Below, piece after piece: positions 1 through 10,459 of a stretch of DNA of 64,000 nt (position 1 is its first letter; every line of letters starts with the position of its first letter). The translations under genes were made by a program, and so were the position numbers. The notes below the pieces were generated by a model. The model did no database searches, was not told the origin of the DNA, and worked only from the letters and a program-made list of their open reading frames with translations. Origin of the DNA: Pseudoalteromonas lipolytica (GTDB lineage Bacteria > Pseudomonadota > Gammaproteobacteria > Enterobacterales > Alteromonadaceae); NCBI RefSeq assembly GCF_001306915.1, contig NZ_LJTC01000008.1:310001-374000 (forward strand), in the 5' to 3' direction.

Positions 1-126
1 GATACGGCGACCCTTGATTTTACTATCGATAATATTACCGATCGTTACTACTTAGACGCATTGAGCTTAGGACTTGTGCCAGCCCCAGGGCGCACAGCCA
101 AGCTTAGCTTAACTTTACAATTTTAA
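1..126 (+). CDS. TonB-dependent receptor, C-terminal end (partial)
   Basis: An open frame enters from the left edge and stops at 124-126, encoding 41 residues. The end (VPAPGRTAKLSLTLQF) has the alternating polar/hydrophobic pattern and terminal aromatic residue of the last beta-strand of outer-membrane TonB-dependent receptors, which take up siderophores or other nutrients. The segment before it (DNITDRYYLDALSLGLVPA) is typical of these receptors. Only the last strands are visible, so the substrate cannot be inferred. The PKD lipoprotein starts 29 bases later and may be co-transcribed. Confidence 0.8.
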   Translation, partial: DTATLDFTIDNITDRYYLDALSLGLVPAPGRTAKLSLTLQF

Positions 127-155
127 TTGCCAGAAAAACCTGCAAGGAGACCCCG

Positions 156-2591
156 ATGAAATTGATGCTACATACATTCACCGCTATAGGGCTAGCTTTA
201 GCGCTAACCGCTTGTGGTGGAGGTGGTGGTAACGACGATAGCACCCCTGTTGTTGTTGAACAAAAACCGACGGCTGTTATCACTAGCAGTACAGAACAAA
301 CAACGTTTTCACTTAAAGATGGTGCAGTACAAATTCAACTAAGTGCTGATCAAAGTAGTAGCGCAGATAACAAAGAACTTAGTTATCAATGGCAACTTAT
401 TTCTCGCCCAGAACAAAGTGAAGCGGCTTTAACCAGTAACGATAGTCTTAGCACCGATTTTGTGGCTGATCTTCCTGGTGAATATGTCATTAGTCTTATT
501 GTTAATGATGGTGTTAATAACAGTGAAGCAACACGCATTACTTTTAATGCAACATCACCATATCCGACAGCAATCACTGAGCCTGTATACAGTGTAAGTT
601 TGGGCACAACGAGTGTCGGCCTAGATGCAAGTGCTAGTTTACCTCCAACAGGCGAGACAGGCAGTTTAGATTATCAATGGAAGATTGTTGAAAAACCGGC
701 TGAGAGTGCGGGTTATTTAAGCAATGAAACACTTAGTTTAGCTACTCTATTTGTTGATGTAGCTGGAGATTACAAACTAGAGTTAGTTGTTTATTACGGA
801 AATATTGCCAGTGAACCAAAAACGGTTACCGTAACTGTTTCATCAGGTAATGCTCCACCTGTTGCGATTGCTGATGATGTGACGATTAAGCTTGGGCAAA
901 CAGTCACGCTTGATGCATCACAAAGTAATGACCCTGAAGGAGCGTCTTTACAATACCGTTGGAAATGGGCTTACAGTCCTGTTGAACCTGATGCTATTCC
1001 ATTACCTGAATTAACAGGAAGAACAACAGATACACTTACTTTTACGCCAGCTGCAGCGGGAGAGTATTCATTGGTACTGTTTGTGTTTGATGGTGCAAGA
1101 AAAAGCGAAGAGCGTGAAGTTCTTGTAACTGTAGAGAAAGATCCTGAGTCTAATGAAAACAAAGCACCCGTTGGCGAGTTACTCGCAACAGGCTATTTCC
1201 CTTCTTATAGTATTGGTGAACAAGAAGTTGGTTTACGCGCTGAGTTTAATTTTTCAGGCTATGATCCAGAAGGTGAAGCACTGCAAATAATCAGTGCGGA
1301 ACTTATAGAAAAGCCAGAAACAAGTACTGTTGAGTTAGTTGATATTGGTTCTTGGAAGCCAATGGGCAAAAAGATCCAAAAGCTTGATGTTGAAGGCATG
1401 TATAAAGTACGAATGGTTGTATCTGATGGTGTTAATCAACTAACAACCAATGCAACAATGGAAGCTAAAATTGGTAATGTTAATGGGCAGCCTTCAACAC
1501 GCGGTGTAGATGCTCAATCTAAATCAGTTATTGTAGGTGATGCACTCGTATTCGATGCATCAAGTGAAGACCCAAATGATGATCCAATGACATTCCATTG
1601 GGAACTTGTTGATCGTCCAGATGGCAGTAACGCGGTTATTGAGCCAGTTATTGAACCTGAAACCCAAGAGTATCGCCGTGCTCGCGTGGTAACTGACGTA
1701 CCAGGCTCATATACTGCGCGCTTGATTGTTGAAGATGACCGCGGACTTTTTGCAAAAACTTATGCAGAAGATGATGGCCTTGCAAAACTTACCAATACTG
1801 CGCCTGAAATTCGTTCTGTTGTGTGGGCACGTAGCTGGGGAAGACTACAGCCAGGTGAAGATTACTATCAAATCTTACCGTGCATGTCATTATTACATCG
1901 CCCTGTTACGGTTGATGCTGATGGTGACGAAGTATTCACCCATGAAGAGTTAATTAGCACGCCTGAAGGTGGAGAATTCACAAGTTATCCTGATGAAGCT
2001 GATTGTCCTGCCACACGCGGTCAAGTGTTTACCAAACCAGGTACTTATACATTCCGTTATTCAGCGACTGATTTAATAGACGATGCACCACAATATGATT
2101 TTGTTGTTAAAGTTGATCCATTATCAGAAGCGAAAGGTGTTCGCTTACGAAGCATTAATGAAGATGGCGAAAGCTTATGGCACCCACTACCGTATGAAAC
2201 AATTCCACCATTTGCAAATGGCTTTAGTGCAAGCTCGCGTCCATTCTTAGAAGAAGGCTATGTGCAGTGGGAGCTAAGTGCTATGGACAGTGCGTATACA
2301 GTTGAAAATGTTAAGGTGAGCCATATTAATGGTGGTCTTGCGAGTCTTACCCCTCGTTTTGAAAACCTATATGAAGGACGTGTTATTCAACAAGGCGAAA
2401 GCTTAGCATTTCAAACCGTAGTACCTGCAGTGCCTTGTATTCGTAATGACGATAAGTCTGAAGGCTTCCATTTCTCTTTCAATATTAGAGAAATCCCAGA
2501 AATTACTTATGTATACGAAATATGGCGCACAGCCAATGACGACAGTCTTTTCAATGAGTGGGAAGAGTGTGAAGAAGGCCAGCTAAATTAA
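156..2591 (+). CDS. PKD-domain surface lipoprotein
   Basis: The 811-residue product starts with a lipoprotein signal peptide ending in a lipobox (LTAC, cysteine at residue 20) followed by a Gly-run linker, so it is predicted to be lipidated and exported. The body is a chain of PKD/Ig-like beta domains, recognisable by repeated strings such as YQW, DGVNNS, LDASASLP and GEYSLVLFVFDG and by the conserved spacing of YxW and D-G turns. Such domains usually mediate adhesion or polymer binding at the cell surface. A GGAG-type ribosome site (aaggaga) precedes the ATG. It lies directly behind a TonB receptor end, so a role in substrate capture at the outer membrane is possible. The exact ligand is unknown. 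Confidence 0.85.
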   Translation: MKLMLHTFTAIGLALALTACGGGGGNDDSTPVVVEQKPTAVITSSTEQTTFSLKDGAVQIQLSADQSSSADNKELSYQWQLISRPEQSEAALTSNDSLSTDFVADLPGEYVISLIVNDGVNNSEATRITFNATSPYPTAITEPVYSVSLGTTSVGLDASASLPPTGETGSLDYQWKIVEKPAESAGYLSNETLSLATLFVDVAGDYKLELVVYYGNIASEPKTVTVTVSSGNAPPVAIADDVTIKLGQTVTLDASQSNDPEGASLQYRWKWAYSPVEPDAIPLPELTGRTTDTLTFTPAAAGEYSLVLFVFDGARKSEEREVLVTVEKDPESNENKAPVGELLATGYFPSYSIGEQEVGLRAEFNFSGYDPEGEALQIISAELIEKPETSTVELVDIGSWKPMGKKIQKLDVEGMYKVRMVVSDGVNQLTTNATMEAKIGNVNGQPSTRGVDAQSKSVIVGDALVFDASSEDPNDDPMTFHWELVDRPDGSNAVIEPVIEPETQEYRRARVVTDVPGSYTARLIVEDDRGLFAKTYAEDDGLAKLTNTAPEIRSVVWARSWGRLQPGEDYYQILPCMSLLHRPVTVDADGDEVFTHEELISTPEGGEFTSYPDEADCPATRGQVFTKPGTYTFRYSATDLIDDAPQYDFVVKVDPLSEAKGVRLRSINEDGESLWHPLPYETIPPFANGFSASSRPFLEEGYVQWELSAMDSAYTVENVKVSHINGGLASLTPRFENLYEGRVIQQGESLAFQTVVPAVPCIRNDDKSEGFHFSFNIREIPEITYVYEIWRTANDDSLFNEWEECEEGQLN

Positions 2592-2615
2592 ACAGCCAAT
2601 TTAAAAACTTAAACA

Positions 2616-2640
2616 AGCGAACCTTCGGGTTCGCTTTCTT
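2616..2640 (+). terminator. Rho-independent terminator after PKD lipoprotein
   Basis: An 8-bp stem (AGCGAACC / GGTTCGCT) closes a TTCG tetraloop and is followed by TTCTT. It lies 24 bases behind the lipoprotein stop codon and closes the TonB receptor/lipoprotein unit. Confidence 0.85.
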
Positions 2641-2963
2641 AATATTACCCCTTCCACGTTCCTTTAGACCATATCGAAAATCAAACAAACGCATTCAGAA
2701 TTCACTCTGATAATACTAGTGAGGGAATTGTACGCAAATATACTTTTTCATTGTGGTAATGCAAAAGCGTATTGCTAACGATAATGTAAGGCGAGGCTTA
2801 AGGGCAATGAAGGAGTAGCGTGCTACTCCTTTTTTAAATTTAAGTATTAGAGAAAGTTCGCAAAACATACATCGTCAATAAATCATAAAAATAGCATTCG
2901 TCTCATACTTTTTGATTTTATTTAATATTCAGATATTATTCAGTTTCATCAAAAGGAAATTGA
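2641..2963. other. Intergenic segment at left island edge
   Basis: No supported gene is seen. It holds a second terminator-like hairpin at 2810-2836. The last 100 bases are strongly AT-rich and should contain the promoter of the CARF gene; a purine-rich AAAGGAA ribosome site precedes its ATG. The flanking lipoprotein has an ordinary core character while everything to the right is accessory, so the island junction probably lies here. No integrase, tRNA or direct repeat was recognised. Confidence 0.5.
2810..2836 (+). terminator. Terminator-like hairpin without an adjacent gene
   Basis: A 10-bp perfect stem (AAGGAGTAGC / GCTACTCCTT) with a 2-base spacer runs into a T tract. No gene ends just before it. 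It may be the leftover terminator of a gene lost when the island was inserted, or the end of a small untranslated transcript starting after 2640. Confidence 0.6.
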
Positions 2964-4082
2964 ATGAAACACATATTACTCATCATCACAGGGGCTAGTC
3001 CTCAAGTACTTACAGAAACCTTGTTTGCTATCCATAAGCAAGGCAAAAGTCTGCCAAACGAAATCTATGTCATCACAACGGAAAGTGCCAAACCTTTGCT
3101 GGTAGATGGGCTATTCAACCAAGGTCATTTTCAACAGTTATTAACAGACTACAAATTGCCAGAGATTGAGTTTTCTGAGAAAAATATTTGGCTTATTGAA
3201 GATCAAAATGGTCAACCTGTTTTTGATGCCAGTACTGAGGTTGATCAGGTCTATATGGCAGATTTTATAACCCGTAAGGTAGATGAGTTAACCAAGCTTG
3301 AGAATACAGCAATACATGCATCAATTGCAGGTGGACGTAAAACAATGGCGTTTTACTTAGGATATGCCATGTCTCTCTTTGGGCGTGAGCAAGACACTCT
3401 AAGTCATGTATTTGTAGATGAGAGCTTTGAATTTCTAAAAGACTTTTGGTACCCGACACCCCATTCAAAGTTTGTAAAAAATAAAGCAGGGAAATCGGTC
3501 GATTGCAAAAATGCCAATATTACTTTAACGAGCATACCTTATGTTCGCATGCGTAACCTAATTGATAACTCTGTGCTTACCAGTATCAAAAATGTATCTT
3601 TCAGTAAAACAGTAGCAAGTCTTAATACAGTCAACTCAAGAGTAATTTCATTAGTTATAAACCCTTCTGCTAAGCAGTTAACATTCGCGGGGATTGATAT
3701 AAGCTTAACGGCAAAAGAAATGGCATTTTACTTATGGTTACTTGATCAGTACGAACTCAATGTTGATCGTTATTTTGAAGATACAACAAGTTATTCAGAG
3801 GCTTACTTAACTCAGTTTTCTAGGGTAGGTACTGACTTACGAGTGTTTCGTGATACATTTGGAATCGAGCCGGAAGATTTTAAAATTAATAACTTAAGTG
3901 GCCTAAAGCCAATGGAAAAAACGCTTGTTCAGCAAACTCGTAGCCGAATTAATAAAAAACTTAATAATGCCTTGCCTATTGAGTTAGCAGAAAAGTTGTT
4001 AATTGATTCAACCACCGTTGACGGTGGGACTATCTATCAAGTTAATGCACTAAATGGCAAAGTAAAAATAGAATTGGTATAG
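2964..4082 (+). CDS. CARF-domain protein, NE0113/Csm6-like family, with C-terminal winged-helix-like region
   Basis: The 372-residue protein opens with the hallmark of the CRISPR-associated NE0113 family (LIITGASPQVLTETL, residues 5-19) and carries the family signature SIAGGRKTM near residue 119, followed by SLFGREQD and DFWYPTP. Members have a CARF-type Rossmann fold that binds, and in some cases cleaves, cyclic oligoadenylate made by type III CRISPR effectors. The last 150 residues (from about INPSAKQLTFAGIDISLTA) look like a winged-helix DNA-binding or effector region. No CRISPR array or Cas10 lies in the window, so it is an orphan here. It is directly upstream of hsdR, and an 18-bp palindrome starts three bases after its stop codon. 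It could be a ring nuclease or a cyclic-nucleotide-responsive regulator; the ligand is not decided by sequence. Confidence 0.8.
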   Translation: MKHILLIITGASPQVLTETLFAIHKQGKSLPNEIYVITTESAKPLLVDGLFNQGHFQQLLTDYKLPEIEFSEKNIWLIEDQNGQPVFDASTEVDQVYMADFITRKVDELTKLENTAIHASIAGGRKTMAFYLGYAMSLFGREQDTLSHVFVDESFEFLKDFWYPTPHSKFVKNKAGKSVDCKNANITLTSIPYVRMRNLIDNSVLTSIKNVSFSKTVASLNTVNSRVISLVINPSAKQLTFAGIDISLTAKEMAFYLWLLDQYELNVDRYFEDTTSYSEAYLTQFSRVGTDLRVFRDTFGIEPEDFKINNLSGLKPMEKTLVQQTRSRINKKLNNALPIELAEKLLIDSTTVDGGTIYQVNALNGKVKIELV

Positions 4083-4084
4083 CA

Positions 4085-4102
4085 TTTTACAAGCTTGTAA
4101 AA
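4085..4102. promoter_or_regulatory. Perfect 18-bp palindrome upstream of hsdR (candidate operator)
   Basis: TTTTACAAGCTTGTAAAA is perfectly self-complementary and lies 47 bases before the hsdR start. A further half-site TACAAGC follows at 4115-4121. A 16-of-18 match recurs at 12280-12297 before the Hsp70 operon, also with an extra half-site. It is not followed by a T tract, so a terminator is less likely than a dimer-binding operator. The nearest encoded candidate binder is the CARF/winged-helix protein just upstream. Confidence 0.55.
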
Positions 4103-4149
4103 GTATAAAAATAGTACAAGCAAGTAGTATGAAAAAGGGATTAGCAACA

Positions 4150-7100
4150 ATGAAACACTCAATGAACTTTGAACATATCAAACAACGATGGCCTGAATTA
4201 CACCAACTTGCAGCATTTGCTGAAGAGTATGCTATCAGCGATCCTCAAAGCTCATTGGTAAAATTGCGTTGCTTTGCAGAGAAAGTTGTTGGCTTTTTAT
4301 ATGAAGAGTTATGCCTGCCTGTTTTACCAAATTCTAATATATTCGATAAACTCACTACCGATGACTTTACAAGCGTAGTGCCAAGACAAATTACGGATAA
4401 ACTCCATGCAATTCGTAAAAGTGGTAATCAAGCTGCCCATCAAGGTAGAGTAGATCAACAGCAAGCTATATGGATATTAAAAGAAAGCTATTTTATTGCC
4501 TCTTATTTGTTTATGGCTTATGCAAAAGGGTCTCAACAAGAGTGTCCAGTGTTTAAAGTACCTGAACAAGTTCAGCCAAGTAATCAAAGTGATGCTGAGT
4601 TTGCTAAAAAGAACAAACAGCTTACAAAGCAATTAGCCGAGAACCAAGCTCGTTTAAAGCGTGCTCTAGATGAGCTTGAAGCTGCAGAGCTTGCACAAAA
4701 ATTAGCACAACAGCAAGCTGCAAAGCTAAAGCAAGCGATCAATCAAGAAAAACTAAAACAAGTACAAAATCTTAATAAGCAAATAGTTAGTTCTAGCTTT
4801 GATTTTAACGAGGACGAAACACGTAAACGAATTATTGATTTAGATCTTCGTAATGCAGGCTGGCATGTTGCACTTGATGATGAATCAACAGAAGAAGTTG
4901 GCAAAGAAGTAAAAGTGAGTGAGCAACCAACACCAACAGGTATTGGTTATGTTGATTACGTTTTATGGGATAACGATGGTCAACCTCTTGCTGTTATTGA
5001 AGCAAAACGATCTCGTGAAAATATTGAAAAGGGTCGTCAACAAGCGACTCTCTACGCTGATGCTTTAGAAAAGCAATATGGCCAGCGCCCTGTTATTTTT
5101 TACTCGAATGGTTGGGACATTAAAATACTCGACGATGCACAAGGCTATAATAGCCGAGGCTTATATAGTTACTATTCTAAAGACTCTTTGCAATATTTAA
5201 TCAAGCAACGCGCACTTAAAAAAGACTTAAATAAAACACCTATCGATACCAATGTAGCGGGGCGCTTGTATCAGATTGAAACAATAACTCGGGTGTGTGA
5301 GCGTTTTAATGATAAACACCGCAAAGCTCTGATAGTGCAAGCAACAGGAACAGGTAAAACTCGTGTCTCTATTGCTCTTGCTAAACGTTTGCTCGATGCT
5401 GGCTGGGCAAAACGGGTATTATTTTTATGTGATCGTAAAGAGTTACGTAAACAAGCAAGCAACGCATTTACTGAATTTACTAATGAACCAGTCCACATTG
5501 TTGGTAAAAGCGCTAAAAGCAGTGCTGGTAGTGCACGTGTATTTATCGCTACCTATCCGGGTATGCTTCGCATAATGAACAAGTATGATGTGGGTTTTTT
5601 TGACCTTATTGTCGCTGATGAATCACACCGCTCAATTTACAATATTTATGGTGATATTTTTAAATACTTTGATGCGCTTGAAGTTGGTTTAACCGCTACA
5701 CCTGTTGAAATGGTATCGCGTTCAACCTGTGATTTATTTGGTTGTGATTACAAACTACCAACCGCTAACTATCCCCTTGAGGATGCTATAGAGCAAGGTA
5801 ACTTAGTACCTTACAAAATTGTAAGTTACACCACACAGTTTTTACGAGAAGGTATTAAAAAAGACAATCTTACTGATGAGCAAATAGCACAATTAGAAGA
5901 TCAAGGTATAGACCCTAACGAGCTTGACTTTGATGCAAAACAAATAGACGAAGCCGTTAAAAATAAAGACACCAATCGGCTAATACTGCGTAACCTGATG
6001 GAAAAAGGTCTACGTGACAAAGACGGGCAGCTACCAGGTAAAACAATTATATTTGCCCGTAACATAGCTCATGCAGAACTTTTAGCACAATTGTTTAGCG
6101 AACTTTACCCACAACATGGTGCTAACTTTTGCCGCGTTATTCATTCAAAATATGAACGTGCCGAAGAACTAATAGACGATTTTAAATCGAGTGACGAAAA
6201 TAGTGTTCGTATCGCTGTGTCGGTAGATATGCTTGATACTGGCATTGATGTTCCTGAGTGTGTCAATCTTGTGTTCGCTAAGCCAATAAAATCAAAAGTG
6301 AAATTTTGGCAAATGATTGGTCGAGGCACACGCTTATGTGAGCACTTATATGGCCCAGGTAAGCATAAAACACACTTCTTAATATTTGATCATTGGGCAA
6401 ACTTTGAATACTTTGACGAAAACCCAGAAGAAGAAGACGTTAAACAAGCTAAATCACTGTTGCATAAACTGTTTGAAACGCGCATAAACCTCGCACAAAC
6501 AGCGCTTAAAAAAGCCAATATGGATGTGTTTGATCAAACTATATCGTTACTTCACCAAGATATTAATTCTTTACCAATGGAATCAATATCAGTGCGCGAT
6601 AATTGGCAAGTAGTAGAAACCTATAAAGACCTAAAACGCCTAAATCAATTTACACCAAATACAGTCAGTGATTTACTTGAAAAAGTTGCACCACTAATGC
6701 AATGGCGCAATATTATGGGGCAAAGTGATGCCTATAAACTTGATTGCGAAATAACTGTTATTCAAACATTATTATTAACTGATACAAGTCAAATTGATCT
6801 AGCAAAGCAAAATGTCATGGCTAAAGTTGAGTCGCTACAAATGCACTTAAACGAAGTGCGTGCAAAAGCACCAGCAATAGCAGAGATCCAAACAGATCAA
6901 TATTGGCAATATTTAACACATACAGCACTTGAACAAAGCCGTGTTGATTTACGCAGTATTATACATTTACGAAATAAAAGCGTGACGCCGCCAACAAGCG
7001 ACTTTGTGCTTGATATAAAAGAAGATTCAAATCAAATACACGAAACCGACAGGCTAACAAAAATAGTCTCGATTGATTATCAGATATACCGCCAAGAAGT

Positions 7101-7593
7101 AGAAAAAACTCTTGCGCCACTATTTGAAACAGATGCTGTATTGAAAAAAATTCGTGCCGGAGAGCCCGTAACAGAGGCTGATCTTGCTCAGTTAAGTTCA
7201 CTAGTTCACACCCAAAACCCCAGTGTTGACTTAAATACACTGAAAGAATTTTTCCCTGACTCAACAGCGAGCCTAGATAAAATACTGCGCACTATAGTGG
7301 GTATGGATAAGCTGGCAATTGAGCAAAGCTTTACAGAATTTGTGCAACAAACTCACACGCACATGAATGCCAAACAACAGCGCTTTATTGGCATGTTAAA
7401 AAATCACCTTGTTCGCTATGGCAGTATTAATATTGAGCAGCTTTACGATGCGCCATTTACTCAAGTTCATGATATGGGGCTCGATGGCGTATTTAGTGAA
7501 CAACAAGCCGACGTAATTGAGCAATTTATTGCGCAATTTAATGTACCATTGGGCACCAAAATTAATGCAGTAGAAAAGCAATTACAGCCTTAA
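4150..7593 (+). CDS. hsdR: Type I restriction enzyme, R subunit (EcoEI-like)
   Basis: This is the motor and nuclease subunit that translocates and cuts unmodified DNA. In order it has an N-terminal DUF4145-like domain (about residues 20-115, ending near SGNQAAHQG), a coiled coil (about 150-215), a PD-(D/E)XK nuclease core (YVDYVLWD and AVIEAKR), an SF2 helicase with Walker A ATGTGKT and DESH box (VADESHRS), motif VI near MIGRGTRL, and a long EcoEI-type C-terminal region. At 1147 residues it is full length. The ATG at 4150 is chosen because AAAGGGA lies at good spacing; an in-frame ATG at 4129 lacks one. hsdM and hsdS follow in the same direction. No frame break was seen. Confidence 0.95.
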   Translation: MKHSMNFEHIKQRWPELHQLAAFAEEYAISDPQSSLVKLRCFAEKVVGFLYEELCLPVLPNSNIFDKLTTDDFTSVVPRQITDKLHAIRKSGNQAAHQGRVDQQQAIWILKESYFIASYLFMAYAKGSQQECPVFKVPEQVQPSNQSDAEFAKKNKQLTKQLAENQARLKRALDELEAAELAQKLAQQQAAKLKQAINQEKLKQVQNLNKQIVSSSFDFNEDETRKRIIDLDLRNAGWHVALDDESTEEVGKEVKVSEQPTPTGIGYVDYVLWDNDGQPLAVIEAKRSRENIEKGRQQATLYADALEKQYGQRPVIFYSNGWDIKILDDAQGYNSRGLYSYYSKDSLQYLIKQRALKKDLNKTPIDTNVAGRLYQIETITRVCERFNDKHRKALIVQATGTGKTRVSIALAKRLLDAGWAKRVLFLCDRKELRKQASNAFTEFTNEPVHIVGKSAKSSAGSARVFIATYPGMLRIMNKYDVGFFDLIVADESHRSIYNIYGDIFKYFDALEVGLTATPVEMVSRSTCDLFGCDYKLPTANYPLEDAIEQGNLVPYKIVSYTTQFLREGIKKDNLTDEQIAQLEDQGIDPNELDFDAKQIDEAVKNKDTNRLILRNLMEKGLRDKDGQLPGKTIIFARNIAHAELLAQLFSELYPQHGANFCRVIHSKYERAEELIDDFKSSDENSVRIAVSVDMLDTGIDVPECVNLVFAKPIKSKVKFWQMIGRGTRLCEHLYGPGKHKTHFLIFDHWANFEYFDENPEEEDVKQAKSLLHKLFETRINLAQTALKKANMDVFDQTISLLHQDINSLPMESISVRDNWQVVETYKDLKRLNQFTPNTVSDLLEKVAPLMQWRNIMGQSDAYKLDCEITVIQTLLLTDTSQIDLAKQNVMAKVESLQMHLNEVRAKAPAIAEIQTDQYWQYLTHTALEQSRVDLRSIIHLRNKSVTPPTSDFVLDIKEDSNQIHETDRLTKIVSIDYQIYRQEVEKTLAPLFETDAVLKKIRAGEPVTEADLAQLSSLVHTQNPSVDLNTLKEFFPDSTASLDKILRTIVGMDKLAIEQSFTEFVQQTHTHMNAKQQRFIGMLKNHLVRYGSINIEQLYDAPFTQVHDMGLDGVFSEQQADVIEQFIAQFNVPLGTKINAVEKQLQP

Positions 7594-7647
7594 GCCTATT
7601 TTTCAAACTGCGCAGCAACATATAAAAGCATTAGGAATTGAATATTA

Positions 7648-9228
7648 ATGATCACAGGTCAACTTAAAAGCAAAATCGATAAACTCTGGGAAGAATTTTG
7701 GACCGGTGGTATTACTAACCCGTTAACGGTTGTAGAGCAAATCACCTTTTTAATGTACGCCCGTATGCTTGATATGAGCGAGCAAGCTGACGAAAAACGC
7801 AGTGCACGTACCAATAAACCATTTACCCGCCGTTTTAATGATGACGAGCAACACTTACGTTGGCAAAACTTTCGCCATTTAGGGGCCGAGGAGCTTTATA
7901 AATTAGTGAAAGATGAGCTATTCCCATACTTTTCAAAAGCAGGGGATGACGAGTCAACCGAGGGCGCAATTTTTAACGAGTTTATGAAAGATGCGCAACT
8001 GATGATCCAAAAGCAGTCGCTATTGGTTAAAGCGGTTGAAATGGTCAACGACCTGCCACTTGAAAACTCCGACACCAAAGGCGACTTATACGAATACTTG
8101 CTAAGTAAGCTCACCACTGCAGGCATTAACGGCCAGTTTAGAACACCGCGCCATATTATTCGTGCAATGGTCGAAATGATGGATCCAAGTATAACTAGCC
8201 GCATTTGTGACCCATCAACAGGAACCGGTGGCTTTTTAACTAACGCTTACGAATTTCTGCTAGAAAAATACACCTCAGCGGAAGGGGTTGAGCGCGAGCC
8301 TTTATACGATACAGACGGCAATCCATTACTTGATAGCAACGGCAAACCGTTAGAAAACCTGTTGTACTCAGGCGATTTAATCGACCCAGAGCAGCGTACA
8401 CATATAGACACCGATATGTTCCACGGTTTTGACTTTGATGCCACTATGCTGCGTGTAGCCGCCATGAACCTCGTGATGCATGGCATAAAACAGCCCGACA
8501 TACACTACCAAGATACCCTAAGCCAAAGTTTTGCTGAGCGCTTTCCAAACGAGGCAAAAGAAGGCATGGACATTATCCTTGCCAACCCGCCATTTAAAGG
8601 CAGCTTAGACGAAGAAGACGTATGCCCTGAGGTACTTCGTAAAGTAAAAACCAAAAAAACCGAGTTGCTGTTTGTCGCCTTAATAGAGCGCATGTTACGT
8701 GTGGGTGGTCGCTCAGCCACTATCGTGCCCGACGGCGTATTATTTGGCTCATCCAAAGCGCACCAACAACTGCGACAATTGCTAGTCGATAATAATCAGC
8801 TTGAAGCGGTTATATCCTTGCCTAGCGGAGTATTTAAACCTTATGCGGGTGTATCAACGGCGATTTTAATTTTCACCAAAGGTGGTACTACCGACCATGT
8901 TTGGTTTTATGATGTGCAAGCGGATGGCTTCTCGCTCGATGATAAACGCACACCGATTAAAGATAACGATTTGCCAGATTTGGTTGCCCAGTTTAAAGCC
9001 CGTGATAAAGCTGTAGCTGAAACCGAAGCAAATGATAAAACCCAAAAGGCGTTTTGGGTGAGTAAAGACGATATCACTTCAAATAAATATGATCTTTCCA
9101 TTAACCGCTACAAAGAAGTGGTATATGAAGAAGAGCAGTACGATCCGCCAAAAGAAATCTTGGGCAAGTTAGTGTCATTGGAAAATGAGATATTGGCTGA
9201 TCTTAAAGAGCTGGAGGCGATGCTGTGA
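7648..9228 (+). CDS. hsdM: Type I restriction-modification methyltransferase subunit
   Basis: The 526-residue protein transfers a methyl group from S-adenosylmethionine to the N6 of adenine as part of the HsdM2S trimer. It has the N-terminal helical HsdM domain (starting [14 protein letters not shown]), the SAM-binding motif [11 protein letters not shown] at about residue 190, and the catalytic motif IV NPPF at about residue 314. It lies 54 bases behind hsdR and overlaps hsdS by four bases, indicating translational coupling of the two partner subunits. Length and motifs match functional members. Confidence 0.95.
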   Translation: MITGQLKSKIDKLWEEFWTGGITNPLTVVEQITFLMYARMLDMSEQADEKRSARTNKPFTRRFNDDEQHLRWQNFRHLGAEELYKLVKDELFPYFSKAGDDESTEGAIFNEFMKDAQLMIQKQSLLVKAVEMVNDLPLENSDTKGDLYEYLLSKLTTAGINGQFRTPRHIIRAMVEMMDPSITSRICDPSTGTGGFLTNAYEFLLEKYTSAEGVEREPLYDTDGNPLLDSNGKPLENLLYSGDLIDPEQRTHIDTDMFHGFDFDATMLRVAAMNLVMHGIKQPDIHYQDTLSQSFAERFPNEAKEGMDIILANPPFKGSLDEEDVCPEVLRKVKTKKTELLFVALIERMLRVGGRSATIVPDGVLFGSSKAHQQLRQLLVDNNQLEAVISLPSGVFKPYAGVSTAILIFTKGGTTDHVWFYDVQADGFSLDDKRTPIKDNDLPDLVAQFKARDKAVAETEANDKTQKAFWVSKDDITSNKYDLSINRYKEVVYEEEQYDPPKEILGKLVSLENEILADLKELEAML

Positions 9229-10427
9229 GTTGGCCAAAGGTAAAGCTTGGAGAAGTCTGCCATTTTGTTCGCGGCCCATTTGGTGGAGCACTTAAAAAGG
9301 ATTGTTTTATTGAAGATGGTTATGCGGTTTATGAGCAACAGCATGCTATTTACAATCAATTTGAAGATATTCGATATTTTATAGATGAAGATAAATTCAA
9401 TGAGTTGAAGCGTTTCAAACTAAATGCTGGTGACCTAATTATGAGCTGTTCTGGAACGATGGGTAAAATCGCTATCGTTCCAGAGAATATTAAAGTGGGT
9501 GTTATAAATCAAGCACTGCTAAAGTTAACTCCTTCTGACAAAGTTGATATTAAATTCCTGAAGTATTGGCTGGAAAGTGAGTCTTTCCAATTTGTGTTAA
9601 ATGGAAACACTCATGGGGCTGCAATTAAGAATGTTGCTTCAGTATCTGTTTTAAAAGAAATTGAAATTCCACTACCACCACTCGAAGAACAAAAACGTAT
9701 CGCCGCTATTTTAGATAAAGCCGACAGTGTGCGCCGCAAACGCCAACAAGCCATCGACCTCGCCGACGACTTCCTCCGCAGCGTATTCCTAGATATGTTC
9801 GGCGATCCTCAGACGAAAGGTTGGGAAATTACTACTGTTGAAAAAGTAGCTGAAAGGACAAAAGGGAGTATGAGAACAGGGCCATTCGGTAGCCAGTTAT
9901 TGCATAGTGAGTTTGTTGAAAAAGGTATTGCAGTATTAGGTATTGATAACGCAGTTGAAAATAAGTTTAAGTGGGGAAAACAGCGGTTCATTACAGAAGA
10001 AAAGTATCAACAATTAAAGCGATATACAGTCAAACCTGATGATGTAATTATAACTATTATGGGCACTTGTGGCCGATGTGCAGTTGTACCTGAAGATATA
10101 CCTACTTCAATTAATACTAAACACATATGCTGTATCACTTTAGATAAAGATAAATGCTTACCTAGTTTCCTACATTCATATTTCTTATATCATCCAGTTT
10201 GTCAGAAATATTTAGCCACTAATACAAAAGGTGCGATTATGGCCGGTTTGAATATGGGGATTGTAAAAGGCATTCCAGTTCCTTTAGTTCCTTTGAGTCT
10301 GCAAGTTAAATATGATTCTATAGTTAGGCGATTGAATGAATTGACTGAAGGTTCATCAGAGCACAAAGAAAATGGAAATTCATTATTCAACTCATTAAGC
10401 CAAAAAGCTTTCGCAGGCAAACTTTAG
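9225..10427 (+). CDS. hsdS: Type I restriction-modification specificity subunit
   Basis: This subunit decides which bipartite DNA sequence is recognised. It starts at a GTG whose last bases form the hsdM stop codon (GTGA overlap). The 400-residue protein shows two target-recognition domains (about residues 1-145 and 195-345), each followed by a conserved helical spacer; the central one contains [19 protein letters not shown] and the end reads [14 protein letters not shown]. The repeat-and-spacer layout is complete, so the enzyme is predicted to be active. The recognition sequence cannot be deduced by eye. Confidence 0.93.
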   Translation: MSWPKVKLGEVCHFVRGPFGGALKKDCFIEDGYAVYEQQHAIYNQFEDIRYFIDEDKFNELKRFKLNAGDLIMSCSGTMGKIAIVPENIKVGVINQALLKLTPSDKVDIKFLKYWLESESFQFVLNGNTHGAAIKNVASVSVLKEIEIPLPPLEEQKRIAAILDKADSVRRKRQQAIDLADDFLRSVFLDMFGDPQTKGWEITTVEKVAERTKGSMRTGPFGSQLLHSEFVEKGIAVLGIDNAVENKFKWGKQRFITEEKYQQLKRYTVKPDDVIITIMGTCGRCAVVPEDIPTSINTKHICCITLDKDKCLPSFLHSYFLYHPVCQKYLATNTKGAIMAGLNMGIVKGIPVPLVPLSLQVKYDSIVRRLNELTEGSSEHKENGNSLFNSLSQKAFAGKL

Positions 10428-10459
10428 AGTTTGATTCATTTATACACGCAAGGGTTTTT

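Noticed and set aside
2964..4082. Presence of a CARF-family gene taken as sign of a type III CRISPR locus
   Set aside because: No repeats, Cas10, Cas1/Cas2 or Csm/Cmr genes were found anywhere in the window.
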